A stretch of DNA of 64,000 bases from Coptis chinensis (Eukaryota; Streptophyta; Magnoliopsida; Ranunculales; Ranunculaceae): positions 34,718,501 through 34,782,500 of the forward strand of contig CM027383.1 in assembly GCA_015680905.1 (NCBI GenBank). The letters run 5' to 3'. Positions 35,057 through 46,204 of this stretch are shown here, one piece after another. A model generated the notes under the pieces. That model saw only the letters and a list, made by a program, of their open reading frames with translations. It made no database searches and was not told where the DNA came from. Each line of letters begins with the position of its first letter. Within the stretch, counting starts at the first letter, position 1. The translations under genes were made by a program, and so were the position numbers.

Positions 35057-36501
35057 TGATATTGGCCTTTTCCTACGTTAGAGATTGAATTCTCTAATTT
35101 GGTATAAAAGTAACTCAAAGTTCCTTACTCACGATCTTCGTTTTCGTGAAGTTGGAATAAGGATTCGAACTAACCTAAAGTCTAGGACAACTACAAATTG
35201 GTTGTTACTCTTAGGGAACTAGTGAGTAAGTTTACTACAAATGTTAGGTTTCTTTCCTACACAAACATTAAGAAGATCATTAAGACTTGAAATCATGCAA
35301 TCAATACAAAAATACAAATTACTAAAGAAAAGGTGGAGAGCTAATCCTCCTCATGTGAAACTAACATTTAGTTGTTGATTTGAAAAGGTTTATTTGATTC
35401 TTCCTAGACTCATAGACAAGCCCTAATGGAAGAGAACTTGATCCCTAACATGTATGGCTCATTAAAGAGCTCATACATGCTAGCAAGTGGAACCAAGCAA
35501 TGACTTATCTCTAAGCTCATTGCTTTGATTCCTAACTAGACACTACACCAACTATCATTTTGGGATAGGATGTAGGTCTAATTGTTCTTCCTAACAACCT
35601 ACCAAGCCAACAACAAATATTTTCCCTCACATGAGTTGGATTAACTCCCCAAAAGGGAAGTTAGCTCATGATCCTTGGGACAAGAAATTACAAACTAGAA
35701 GAACAAAAGAGAGAGAAAGAGGAAGAAGAAAAACCAATTAAACTCACTTGCTTTTTATTTTCTAGAAGAAAACTAAGGTTTCCTCCATTAAAACTATTAC
35801 AAGCGCGCTTTCTTACAAAACTAAAAACTAAATAATAATTTTCACTAAGGAACTAAAATAATACCATGTAAGGAAAAGAAGTCAAGGGAGTAAATGGAGT
35901 GTCCCCCACCCTTGTCCATTTTCTTCTCCATTTGAGAGAAATCCCATTTCCTCCCACGTGAAACATCAAACCATATTTACTTCATTTTTATCTACCACAT
36001 TAAAACAAAGTGACACCTTCCCCTTTTTTTTCACTATTAACACCTAATCTAATTTATTACATGCAAGGTGTCAACTTTGCACCAATAATTTGTTATTTTT
36101 GTCTTGACATGCTCCATGATTGATGACTCATCCAATCTTGTGGCCCCGCATAGTGTGTCCATGTGCAGTCTAGTGGAGGTCCGGTATTTGGGCAATTTTA
36201 CAACTTCCCGCCTATGCGTAGAGTTCATCGCCCTGATTGTCTGAGCAGCTCTCTTGTTGCATTCGGAGTCCTGGTTCAAGAGGTAGGAGCTTTGGAAGTT
36301 TGATGCTTTTGGGCGGATTTGGAAGAATTCATATATACGTCGTTCCTCGTGCTTTATTGCAGGTTTAACCAATATTTCCATGTTTACTGCAAATACCTAC
36401 AAAAGTATGAAAACATATTTATTTCATAATTATTAAACACATAATTAACCAAATTTATATGTCTCAATGGGGTTTCATAATACACTTTTGGGTGCTTATC
36501 A
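35057..36501 (-). repeat. 5' LTR of the Athila-like element
   Basis: 1,445 bp, the partner of 18580-20017. The ORF 36049-36381 inside it is incidental. Confidence 0.95.
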
Positions 36502-36695
36502 AGAACTATGAATCTATAACACGTTTCTACAAATTTCGAGATATTTGGTTATAGTATACAATTTGGTTATCTATAACCAATTGGTAATTTATCTATAACA
36601 TGCATTTCGTATAACTGTATATGCACTTATTAGAAGCTCTAATAATTCCTAATCTAATGGATTAAATCAATTAATGTGAAGTAAGAGGCTTAAAG

Positions 36696-37477
36696 TAGGG
36701 GTGTGCATAAATCCGATGTGCTAGACAAAACTGACCGACCCGACCCGAACCGTGCTACATGAGTCGGTTATCCATTTAAGACCGGTTAGGATCGGTTTGA
36801 AATATTGCAAAATCGACAGGGTCGGTTCGGTGCTCAGTTTAGATTCTTGATAACCGAAATTAACCGACCCGATCCAACTTTAAAATTTGCTATACTAAAT
36901 CTCAACCGTTATATGTCAAGAATGAAGTTAATCTTTGAAATAAAAGAAAACTAAACCTAGAATTCTCACCATCAACCCTTCAACCTTTTCTCACTCACCC
37001 ATCTCCTCTCTCAACACTATTCACATCTATTTTCTATTGTAACAATGAAAAAAACTATTCCCCCACCCCACCCCACCTCTCTCAATCATTTTTCTTTTCA
37101 ATTTGGTTTTATGACTTTTATCTTTGGTAAAAATGATAAGGTTTGAAGGAGAAATGTCAATGTGGAGGATTTTGAGTAGACTCAATATAGTATAATGTTT
37201 AAATTGGATAGATATTCCCTCTTATTCATAGATCTGATCCAAAAGTTCAACTTTTGTCTAAGTTATTCTTTTAATTTGTCTAAAATTAGTGACTTTTTTC
37301 TTATTTGGTTGAAAACTGAAAAATCGGCACAACTGATCCATAATATCGGTTTGATTATGGATCGGTTTTTGCCACACTACGGTTCGAATTAGTTTCTCCT
37401 CTTCCAAAACCGAGCAGGTCCGTTCGTTGGTCGGTTTTAACCCAAACCCAACCCGAACCGACCCGTGCACACCCCTA
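36696..37477. mobile_element. Non-autonomous hAT element / MITE (782 bp)
   Basis: The terminal inverted repeats are TAGGGGTGTGCA (36696-36707) and TGCACACCCCTA (37466-37477). The flanking 8-mers GCTTAAAG and TCTTAAAG differ at one base, consistent with the 8-bp TSD of hAT transposons. Subterminal DNA near both ends is full of CCGACCCGAACC and GGTCGGTT motifs, in inverted arrangement, likely transposase-binding repeats. No transposase is encoded; ORFs 37195-37392 and 37258-37470 are incidental. Confidence 0.85.
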
Positions 37478-39179
37478 TCTTAAAGCTTAGGAGCTAGGAA
37501 AACAAACCAAGGGTTAGGGTTTTTAGTGATAAATAACTAAAGAAATAGAAAGAGCGCAATGCAAAACACAATTTACAAATATTTTTAGTGAGGATTTTTG
37601 TAGAATTGGTTTCAAGAATCTTAAGATAGACAACGTTATAATCCCTAATCCTGTTACAAGTGACCTTAGCATAATTTTCATTTCATAGGCATTTATTTTG
37701 TTTAATATTAGAGGAACAAAGAAACTCAAAACCAACTTCATAATATTAGATGCACAACTTCATATGCTTAGTTTTGTTCACTATCAAATGCACATATAGT
37801 GTAACTCCAATTTTTTATTCAGCCTTCTACCGCTACTCCTTTAGCTCACTTGAAGTATTAGTTGGGACTTTTACTGATTTAGAGAAATTTTAGTACCTGC
37901 TTCACACAGTCCCTAAGGAAAGCAACTGTAAAAGTAAAACATATATGCTCAATATATTTTTTGTTATGTATTTATGTGACAATATATTGGTTTAAGTGCT
38001 GCTTACGGAGTAAAAACATGTCGGGGGACAGTCTTATATGATTGTAATTTTATAGATTCATATATTGTGTTGTGTGGTTGATTTGATATTCTCGAGCCCA
38101 TCCTCGTGGAAATTATGGAATTTCTTGAAGCTTTGCAAGAACTAAAGTCTGAAGCATGTGTGGAAAAAGATTGGGCACTACCAAATGAATGCAGGCGGTT
38201 TCCTGGCTTTAATGAAGCCATGATTAACAATTTTGTCCATCATAGCCATTGTTTTCTAGACGAATCTATCTCATTGAAAATGATTGTGCTGGAATGAGCT
38301 CATTGGATGTGGTCAAGTTTGACGTGAAGGTAAGCATTATTCTTATTTATTTTACCACATATTATTGAACCATTGATTTTGAATTTAGGTGGGCAGAAGA
38401 ATGCAATTGGAGTTCTGCAGTAGTTCTTGGGTGCTAAGGAAGTAGAATTTTGGAAGAAGGTTCGGTCAAGACATTTATTCTATTACAACTGTTGTTGTTG
38501 TTGTTGTGTGTAACTTTTTGTGTAGATTGAGACGGATCGAATTAGCAGTGAAATTTAGAAGAAAAAAGAATTAGAGCAAGAAAAGCAGAGAAATATTTTT
38601 ATTTTCATTTGTTCTGTGCCGATTTTTATTTTTATAGGAGTATGACCTTTTTGTGTTGATTGCATTTGTGTTTGTTATGGCGTTAAGCTTGCCTCTACAA
38701 ATAATCTAGGTTCATATCCTTTACCTCAAACTATTGTAGGACAATGAGCTTCATGCTGCAAAGGTTGTGGCTGATGCATTTAAAGCGGCTCTGAAGTTTT
38801 CTACTGCTCAACCTAAAGATGACAAAGGGTCTGGCGAACAGAATGGTTTGAGAGGCAATAACAGTATAGAACACAAGCTAAGTGTTTCTTTTTTCTTTTA
38901 ATAGGTTTTTTTGCATTGATTGTTTAACTTTTAGTTTGTGTTTTAAAACAAGTATACATTGTTCTTGAAAATAGGTATTTTAGTTTTTTATATATATATA
39001 TTCTTTCTTCAATATAGTCCTCCAATTATGAGCCACAAACCATCATTGTTGCAGTGGAGCTTGGTTGAATTTTACTATGACAACCTACCCCTGTAGTTAG
39101 CTGTTTATGTACTTTAAGCAACTAGACATACACGTTGACGCTCCTTTGATACATAGATAACCTGCTTAATTATCAAACT
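37478..39179. other. Unassigned DNA with exon-like segments
   Basis: Two plus-strand pieces look like exons of decayed genes. About 38106-38330 (FLEALQELKSEACVEKDWAL) is followed by GTAAGC. About 38742-38870 (NELHAAKVVADAFKAALKFS) follows TTGTAG. I cannot name the gene or genes. The piece just before 39180 may belong to the leader of the next retrotransposon remnant. A (GTT)n microsatellite lies near 38491-38507. Confidence 0.4.
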
Positions 39180-39621
39180 TTGTTCTATAAACCTGCTTTA
39201 CTTGTTTACCGTAAACGCAATACCACACGCCTATCTAGAAATTCACACACCACATCTGTAGCAATGGCTCAAGAGACAGAGAGACCTCTCTCTGATTTTT
39301 ACAAAGTATTGAATGATGCACCACAATCTTGCATCGTTCTTGCAGATACAACGGGAGATTTTAGAATCCCCCCTAATATCTTTAACTTACTACCTATTTT
39401 TCATGGGTTAGACCATGAGAAACCCTATCAACACTTACATAGGATATAACAAGTTGTTACTACATTCCATCATCTTAACGTAACACCTGAACAAATAAAG
39501 CTAAGGGTGTTTCCTTTCACCCTAGTTGACAAAACAGCAGCTTGGCTAACAGCACAAAAGCCAAACTCTGTCGACACATGGGAAAAACTAGTTGAATTAT
39601 TTATGGAACAATTCTACCCAC
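39180..39621 (+). pseudogene. gag: gag N-terminal half of a second Athila-like remnant
   Basis: The frame starting MAQETERPLSDFYKVL at 39264 contains GDFRIPPNIFNLLPIFHGLD, the same gag motif as the full-length element. A TAA at 39447-39449 interrupts it, then FPFTLVDKTAAWLTAQKPNS follows in frame. The frame is cut at 39621 by the outer CACTA element and resumes at 51197 with MLQN.IHFF.C-type gag sequence, so the two halves join across the insertion. Confidence 0.85.
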
Positions 39622-39890
39622 CATTACACCATAACAGGCTATTTGTAACGGCAAAAAACCATTGCAAATATGGCGTGGGTAAAGTGTTGGAAATTTTTGC
39701 AACGGTTAATAAGCGTTGCAAACAGAAATTTCCAACGCTTATTAACCGTTCCAAGAAAAACTTTCCAACGGTTTTTAAGCGTTGCAAATTATTTGTAACA
39801 CTTGTTTATGCCTGTTTCGTACAAAATTTTAGCAACGTTTTTAAATTTGTAACTGTAATGAACCGTTGCTGATGGGTTGCAAATAAAAAA

Positions 39891-40850
39891 AAAATCTCAT
39901 ATTTTGTAGCAACTAGCTAAACCTGCCCCATTTTATTATGACACACTTAACCTGCAAAAATAACACTACTTGTTCTATATTGAAACAAACATCTCATTTC
40001 CATATTGAAACAAACATCTCAATTCCATGATAAAATCCCCATTGCCTTTTCATACCATTTGACAAGTAAATAATAGCAAACACAATCAAAAGACTGAAAA
40101 AAATAGGATATTCGTTAAACCATGTATGCAATATAACTTCAAAATATTTTCTAAGAGTTACAAATTCATATTCACAAATAAGGGTAACATATTCAATACG
40201 ATTTTCCAAGCAATCTCGGATCATTGCAATACCAAGTATTGGTGATGTCTTCACTCACTATAAATCCTAGTACGGCTCCACAAAGTCCATCTAATTCCTA
40301 AAAATTCACAAAACAAATAATGAACTTAGAAATACAATAGTACTAATTAAACTCATGTAATTAATTAAATATTTGAAAATCCACCTAAAGGAAGTAAAAA
40401 GTTGAACAAATGAGAAAATAGAGGGTGGAATTTTAAGCTTTTACCTTGACGATGAGCTTGAGGTGAGCATGATCATTTGATTGGGGAGCAATTATTTTGG
40501 TCTGCTTCTTGCTTTTCCCTCCATCAAATTGATACCCTACACAACACACTGAACAACACATTGAACGACAACAAAATGATCTATCTAGCTATTCTAAAAG
40601 GCTTTGAAACACTTTATATATAAACAAAAGCACCACTTCTATAAACCTAGAATTGTCCAAAAATATTGTCCTGCATCAACATGTACTAGCAAGCCATGGA
40701 CCCAACATAACTCTAAAAAGGAGGGGTCTGAACATAACAATGTATAGAGCAGGTCGACCTACTTTGTACCAAGTGAAATTCAAATTTTCAAACAAACACT
40801 TGTGTCCAATGATAATATATAGAGCAAATAATGTGGATTCTCTAACCATG
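39891..40850. other. Outer CACTA, left internal part
   Basis: AT-rich. The minus strand has one ORF of 86 codons (40254-39994) and an exon-like piece near 40535-40440 (QFDGGKSKKQTKIIAPQSND, followed by a GTAAAAG donor), possibly another captured gene. I cannot identify it. Confidence 0.4.
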
Positions 40851-40853
40851 ACA

Positions 40854-41215
40854 CACTACACCATAACAGGCTATTTGCAACGGCAAAAAAGCGTTGCTAA
40901 TAATTTTCGCAATGCTTTTTAAGCGTTGCAAATATGGCGTGGGCAAAGTGTTGGAAATTTTTGCAACGGTTAATAAGCGTTGCAAACAGAAATTTCCAAC
41001 GGTTATTAACCGTTGCAATAATGATTTGTAACGCTTTTTATAACTAATTTGTACACAAATTTAAAACCTTTGCAACGCTTTTTAAGTGTTGGTAATTTGT
41101 TAAAAATATTACCAACGGTTCTTAACCGTTGCAAAATTGTTAGTTAATTTAAAAAAAAAATTAATTTAAAAGTCGTTTGTAATGGTTATGAACCATTGCT
41201 GATGGGTTGCCGATA
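40854..41215. repeat. Inner CACTA left TIR and subterminal repeats
   Basis: The unit GCAACGGTTAATAAGCGTTG and variants recur in both orientations from 40875 to 41200. The arrangement closely matches 39640-39890 in the outer element. Confidence 0.85.
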
Positions 41216-41859
41216 AAAAAAAATAATAATTTCTCATATTTTGTAGCGACTAGCAAAACCTACAAAAAGATGCCCCCTCTTGCACCATATACATAAATCA
41301 TAAATTCTTATTTAAGCTAAATTTATCCTGTACACAATACATTTTCATACTATTTTACAAAGAAACCATAATATACATGGAAAAAAAAACTGATAAAGTA
41401 CAAAACTAATCCAACCATATACATTCACAACTTTGAGCGATTTTCTAAACCTCACAAACTTATTGTTAGACTATCACCATAAAAAAAGTTTTCATACTAG
41501 GATCCTAAACAAGAGATAACAGCTTGCATTGTTGAAAACCCTACGCCCATTTACTTCCACAAATGCTCCAAAAGAGATCCTAGCATTAAGATAGAATAGT
41601 CGACCAAGAAAAGATCATGAAGCGGACAATAAGGGGATCAAGACCAATTCAAAAGCTACATACTGATAATCTAAGGTATAGTGGATTGAGCTTAACAGTA
41701 AAGAAGGACTAGGGATTCTCACCTCTGCATCAAAACCCAAATGGAGATTCATGAAAGATTCACATTATCAAGCACGAACTTATCTCTCAACAGCAATGTC
41801 TAGAACCGGTTAATACCCTACAATTGTAGATGATAGGGCTACAATATTTTGCTTCTTAC
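41216..41859. other. Inner CACTA, no gene recognised
   Basis: AT-rich DNA between the subterminal repeats and the NRAMP exons. It probably includes NRAMP intron sequence; no further NRAMP exon is recognised. Confidence 0.4.
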
Positions 41860-42072
41860 CAGTGGATACGCCAAGATTAACAGCTAAATACTGGATTATA
41901 AGCACAAAAATCAATCCAATGAGAATTACCCATAAAAGCTGGCGCAATGGAGCAAAATATAATGTTATCATAACTTCAATAATATTTCAACAATTAAAAG
42001 CAAAACTTTGTTTAATCTTATAGTATATTACCTCATATCTGTGTTTAGCTCCAGCTTGTAAATCAGTTTCCA
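41860..42072 (-). pseudogene. NRAMP metal-transporter fragment (two exons)
   Basis: Exon 42072-42032 encodes ETDLQAGAKHRYE and exon 41938-41860 [20 protein letters not shown] then NLGVSTG, joined in frame through a GTAATA..CCAG intron. This is the conserved region after the DPGN motif of plant NRAMP divalent-metal transporters and the following transmembrane helix. The first exon begins mid-codon after TTACAG, and the DPGN part before it is missing. The later helices are also absent. Borders are intact, so it was captured as genomic DNA, not cDNA. Too short to act as a transporter. Confidence 0.85.
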
Positions 42073-42783
42073 CTGTAATCAAGAAGGCTTCACTAAATTA
42101 AAAAGAAAACTGGGCTGAAGGCTCACCAATTTCCCAGTCAACTAATTAAATTATGATAGACAGGGCAACCTCTTTTTTAATAAAGGAAACATGTTTGGCC
42201 AATTTCACAACGTCTCGTGTAACTTGAAAACAGGCATTACCACGTCGTCGGCCTCTTTACCGACATTAAGGAGGTTTTGGGTCATTTTACATGCTTTCAT
42301 ACAAAGTAAAAAGTCGCTGTGAAGATTGATTTTACATTAGGAAAAACTATTAAGTGCAAACTCTACTTTACAGTGGGAGTTTGGACTGCGAATTCTACTT
42401 TACTATGGAATTTCGGACTACAAACCCAAGCTTACAGTGTCAAAACTTGATCCTGGCATGGCCAAAAGTGATTGCGCTTTAGAATCATCTAATCAAGCGA
42501 CCAGAGCTAGAAAGGGTGAAATGCACGCTGTATTTGCAAGCAGCATAGTTTATAATGTGATAAGAAACCTAAAGGAAGGGGTAATGGTTTAGGTATCTAT
42601 TACATGTGGCATAGGCACTATCGAAAGCAAGCAATGGAAATCAAATCAGGTATCTAAAATATAAAACAAGGGAACCAGACACACCATCTACCAAAAGCAT
42701 GACTAAAACTGAGCCAAACATAGGCCTATATCCTAGAATAAGATACTAGGTTTTCTGTGATCAAACAATAGAAAAATCATTAC
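42073..42783. other. Junction between NRAMP and GGP fragments
   Basis: It holds no recognisable exon. The last GGP exon, C-terminal to LLPQ, is not found here, so the fusion point lies within introns of both donor genes. Confidence 0.45.
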
Positions 42784-45031
42784 CTGGGGCAATAGGAAGA
42801 TCCTTTTTCCAGAATCAGCAATGAGCACATTGTAAGGAATGTTGTTTTCTTGAAGGGAAATGGACGAATCCGATACAACAATAGATAAATCTTCAATAGA
42901 ATTCCCGCTCTCAAAGACAAGACCTCTGACAGGATAATTTAGCAGTTTAGAAATTTTCATCCCGCCACCATTTATGGTTATTTTTTGGGTAGGAGCCTTC
43001 TCAATAGGGAAGGGAACCGACAAGTAATAAGCCTGTTGTCATTGACTAGATTAGTCTTCCCACTACAAACTGATTACAATTTTTTTTACAAATTGACCAG
43101 AGCAAGAAATACAAACTTGGAAATGGAGGTGATTGATTGTTGCAAATGCGCCCAAGCTGTTTTAACCCAATCAAAAGTATGGGTTTCCTCGCTTACGCAG
43201 CCATGTTGAGCAAGTAAGAAGCTCGACGATCCAATCCTTTGAGGAAAGCGCTCGAGAATTTTAGGGATCAGAAGTACATGTCCATATTCAATGGGACTCA
43301 CCTGAGAAATTAAGTTAAACATGATCAAACACTTGTCGCAATCTCACATAAAGCTTAATAAGAATCCTCCAAGATAATCACAAGACATTACCAAAATGTA
43401 ATATACATATCCAAAGAGTTCATCAGAAAGGAAAAGATGCATTGCAGGCTTTTATATATAACATTTCAAGAACCTCAGAGAAGAGGTCGCTCCTTACCGT
43501 AGTTTGTAGTTCTCCAGAAAGCAAAATTTCAAGTTACCTGTTTCTACAACTTGGGTTTATTTTTACTTTTATTTCCATCATTTTTTATTGAGTTCTTATT
43601 TAAGAACTCCACCCATACCTTGCATGAGCGAGTAACCGTTTAACTTATTGACGTTAAATATAAAGTAAACTTCACTTATTTACTGTAAGGAAGCTTACAT
43701 TAATAGCAACAACATTGGGGAATCTTCAGTATCAATTGGAGCACTTGGGAAGAACTGAGTTTCATCAGTGTCACTCTCTTCAAATTGGAATAGCACCTCC
43801 TCTTGACCAACCTTGGTAAAATTGAACTTGTTCTCATCAAACGGTTGGAGGACCTTATCAACCTGAAACTCATTAGGCCTCTTCTTAAGGTGACGACCTT
43901 CGTTCAACTGGGCAATGAAACCATATTCCCCAGGAATCACCTGCACAGAATGCAAAGCAATTTTAGAACAATGGCATGGTCCACATTTTTATCTCTCGAC
44001 ACCCCGAGGTCATTTCTCATCCCGACAAAAAATTCCCATGAAGGATCTACGACAAAAACAAAAATGGGAAGGAATCTGATCAAACCTTAGTCTCACAAGC
44101 AGTGGCATCGTAGCGGAAGAGCCCTCTCTGCACAAGATCTTCCCACTGCAATCAAGTACTATATGTTAGCTAGATTATAGTTAAAGGTTTATCTTGAATA
44201 TTAATAGTGCAAATTTTATGAAGCCCCTTTACCTCTCCGAGAAGAAGGGAATCCAGAAAGGCAACTAGAGACTCTTTCATCTTGCCAATAGATTCCTTTT
44301 CGTTCATTCTGTTCTTCATCCTCTTAAATGTATACAAAGGGAGTTTTGCCCCTGTTCAAGAGAAACATATATCAAAATGAGAAATACCCAAATTCCAAAA
44401 ATCAAGAAAGCTAAAGTAGAGCAAAACAACAACACTTACACATCAAAGATACTAGAATTATGTATCTATCGTGCCAAACTCACGTATATAACAGGTAAGT
44501 GACAAATACCCAAAGATAAAATAAGCTAAGGTTTATCGAATATAGTAAATTCACGACTACCAAAACATGAAAGATTCGTAAGGCATGTCAAATAGAGCAA
44601 GTTGACTAACACCCAACTATCACACATGCTAATAATAAGTTTACGTGATAAACCTTAAAAGTCACTATTATGAAAACATGAAAGGATCCTCAAGGATGTC
44701 AACTATAGCAAATTGACTAATCCCAATCATCATAAAAAAAAAAAATAAAAGAAAAAAAAAGACTAATTATGCCAAAATCAGTGAATTGACTAATACCTAA
44801 ACATCAAAGATGCTACAAGTAAATATTCTAAAGTGTCAAAACAAACAAACATATATCATGCCACAATCAATAATTGACTAGTACCTAAACATGAAATATG
44901 AAAAATTTATGAATAATACCTTGAACACAACAATTGCGAAAACAATTACGTCCACAGCCGGTAATAGGAGCTTCCTCTGAATCTTTCTGGTAATTAGAAA
45001 CAACAGTAGGAACTCTCTTGATCCTCAACAT
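42784..45031 (-). pseudogene. VTC2-like: GDP-L-galactose phosphorylase (VTC2/GGP) fragment, six exons
   Basis: GGP is the key step of plant ascorbate synthesis (GDP-L-galactose to L-galactose-1-phosphate). Exons: 45031-44920 (MLRIKRVPTVVSNYQKD), 44351-44233, 44145-44086 (WEDLVQRGLFRYDATACETK), 43940-43699 (EYGFIAQLNEGRHLKKRPNE), 43301-43117 (VSPIEYGHVLLIPKILERFP) and 43032-42784 (VKISKLLNYPVRGLVFE-type sequence). All have GT/AG borders. The HLHFQ catalytic HIT-type motif survives in the fifth exon. Lesions: the fourth exon is 242 nt, one base short of the in-phase 243, causing a frameshift, and the fifth exon has small indels plus TGA and TAA codons around NPYF..LG..NSLGAF. The C-terminal exon is missing. 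Identity is near certain; it is non-functional. Confidence 0.93.
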
Positions 45032-45069
45032 CTTCTTTGATGATGGTTTTGATGAAAAGAGGATCTAAA

Positions 45070-45192
45070 CTAAGCTAGTAAAGAAAAGAAAAGACAACCA
45101 CAATCGGCAAGAAAGAGGAGATCAGAAGGTGAGCCGCCTTCAGAAGGCAAAGCACCACGTCTACCGTGGGGAGAAGGACTAGTTAAATACAT
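45070..45192 (-). promoter_or_regulatory. Probable conserved uORF of the GGP 5' leader
   Basis: A 40-codon uORF (ATG 45192-45190, TAG 45072-45070) ends 38 bases before the GGP ATG at 45031. It contains GRRGALPSEGGSPSDLLFLA. From memory, this strongly resembles the conserved uORF peptide in plant GGP/VTC2 leaders that lowers translation when ascorbate is high. In other plants that uORF is described as starting at a non-AUG codon, so the AUG here may be secondary. If right, the element captured the regulatory leader as well as the coding exons. Confidence 0.65.
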
Positions 45193-45194
45193 AC

Positions 45195-45715
45195 AACCTT
45201 TGCGTCATACACTACGGACATGAATTATAACAACATAAACCAAAACTTTGGTTATTGCCATGATTTCTACAACTCTCCTAACACTGGGTTTCACCCCCTT
45301 CAATTCTACTTGTTCAAACTTTAAACTAAAAACAGCCCCAACACTTTACAATTTGGAGATGATGATGATGATATTTGAGGATAGTGAGGAGGGTAGCACA
45401 CTAGCACAATCAAATATTAACTTCATGAGTTTTTATCTGATTATGCTATTAGTGTATTGAGCTTTAGAGAGGGAGGGCCACCTATGTCTAGTCTTTTCAG
45501 TGCCTGTTTCACAACTCTTGCTTTCAAATACAAGTGGTTTATGGGTCTGTGGGATGATATGAACAATGAGCAAGATGCTTGGGTTACTAGGTACATATTA
45601 TTAATTGATTCTTATTAAAATTTTAACTATCAAGACAAAAAAAATAAAGTTGGGCAAACAAAGAAAGTCAATATGTTGCAATAACTGGGGGAAAAAAAGG
45701 AAAGAAAAGACATAC
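45195..45715. other. Junction between GGP and RRM fragments; plus-strand exon-like pieces
   Basis: Two plus-strand open pieces stand out: 45248-45460, and about 45465-45590, which reads SLFSACFTTLAFKYKWFMGL in frame between TTTAG and GTACAT. They could be exons of a sixth captured gene in the opposite orientation; no family recognised. Confidence 0.35.
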
Positions 45716-46134
45716 TTGTTTTCCATTGATAACATGAGTTTCCTCAATGACAATATCAACAACAGATGGATCAGCATAAGTAATAAATCCAAAACCCCTT
45801 GGGTGTCCCGTGTATTGATCTTTTATTATAACAGAATCAGTAATTCCTCCATACTTTTCAAAGTAGTTTGTAAACGTAGCTGAAAATTAACCAACAACAT
45901 CACAACTCAACCTCAAACATAACATAATAAAACTAAAATAATAAAAACAAATAAATTAAAGAATATGTTTTACCTAAAGTGGTGTCCTTAGCTAGACCAC
46001 CAATGAAAATTTTCCTGAAAAGAATAATACAAAGAGTTAGATAAACACTAAATAAAAAAAGTGAGAATGTGGTGTAGAGAAACGAACCCAGGGCTGGCTT
46101 TCTCATTGTCAAAGGACTTTGTTTTCGAACCCAT
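45716..46134 (-). pseudogene. hnRNP-type RRM protein fragment (three exons)
   Basis: Exon 1 (46134-46088, MGSKTKSFDNEKASPG), exon 2 (46014-45974, KIFIGGLAKDTTL, the RNP2 motif) and exon 3 (45879-45716, containing HPRGFGFITYADPSVVD with RNP1) join in frame through GT/AG introns. They encode the start and most of the first RNA-recognition motif of plant heterogeneous nuclear RNP 1-like proteins. The chain ends at a donor after HVINGKQ; the second RRM and Gly-rich tail are absent. The reading frame is intact, so a short single-RRM peptide could still be made. The ATG start fits the family. Confidence 0.87.
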
Positions 46135-46204
46135 TGTTATTGTGTCAGAGAATTAGGAATTGAGTTAAACAGTTGGAGGTACTTTGACTAGATATCTAGA
46201 ATGA

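Larger units (their letters stand above)
18580..36501 (-). mobile_element. Full-length Athila-like Ty3/Gypsy LTR retrotransposon, 17.9 kb (TSD AGAAC)
   Basis: Two LTRs (18580-20017 and 35057-36501) are about 97-98 percent identical by eye, bounded by TGATA..TATCA and flanked by AGAAC (18575-18579 and 36502-36506). The coding order read on the minus strand is LTR, PBS, gag, protease, RT, RNase H, integrase, extra ORFs, PPT, LTR. Protease before RT and integrase last define Ty3/Gypsy. The DLGASVN protease, FMDDFS RT and a PBS starting TGGCGCCG are consistent with Athila, a lineage known to carry additional ORFs in the env position. All frames are interrupted, so it cannot be autonomous despite its fairly recent insertion. 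Confidence 0.93.

Noticed and set aside
40653..40922. Plus-strand 89-codon ORF crossing the left end of the inner CACTA
   Set aside because: It crosses the TSD and TIR junction, so it is a chance open frame created by the insertion.
42985..43209. Plus-strand ORFs 42985-43209 and 43803-44090
   Set aside because: They are antisense shadows of GGP exons.
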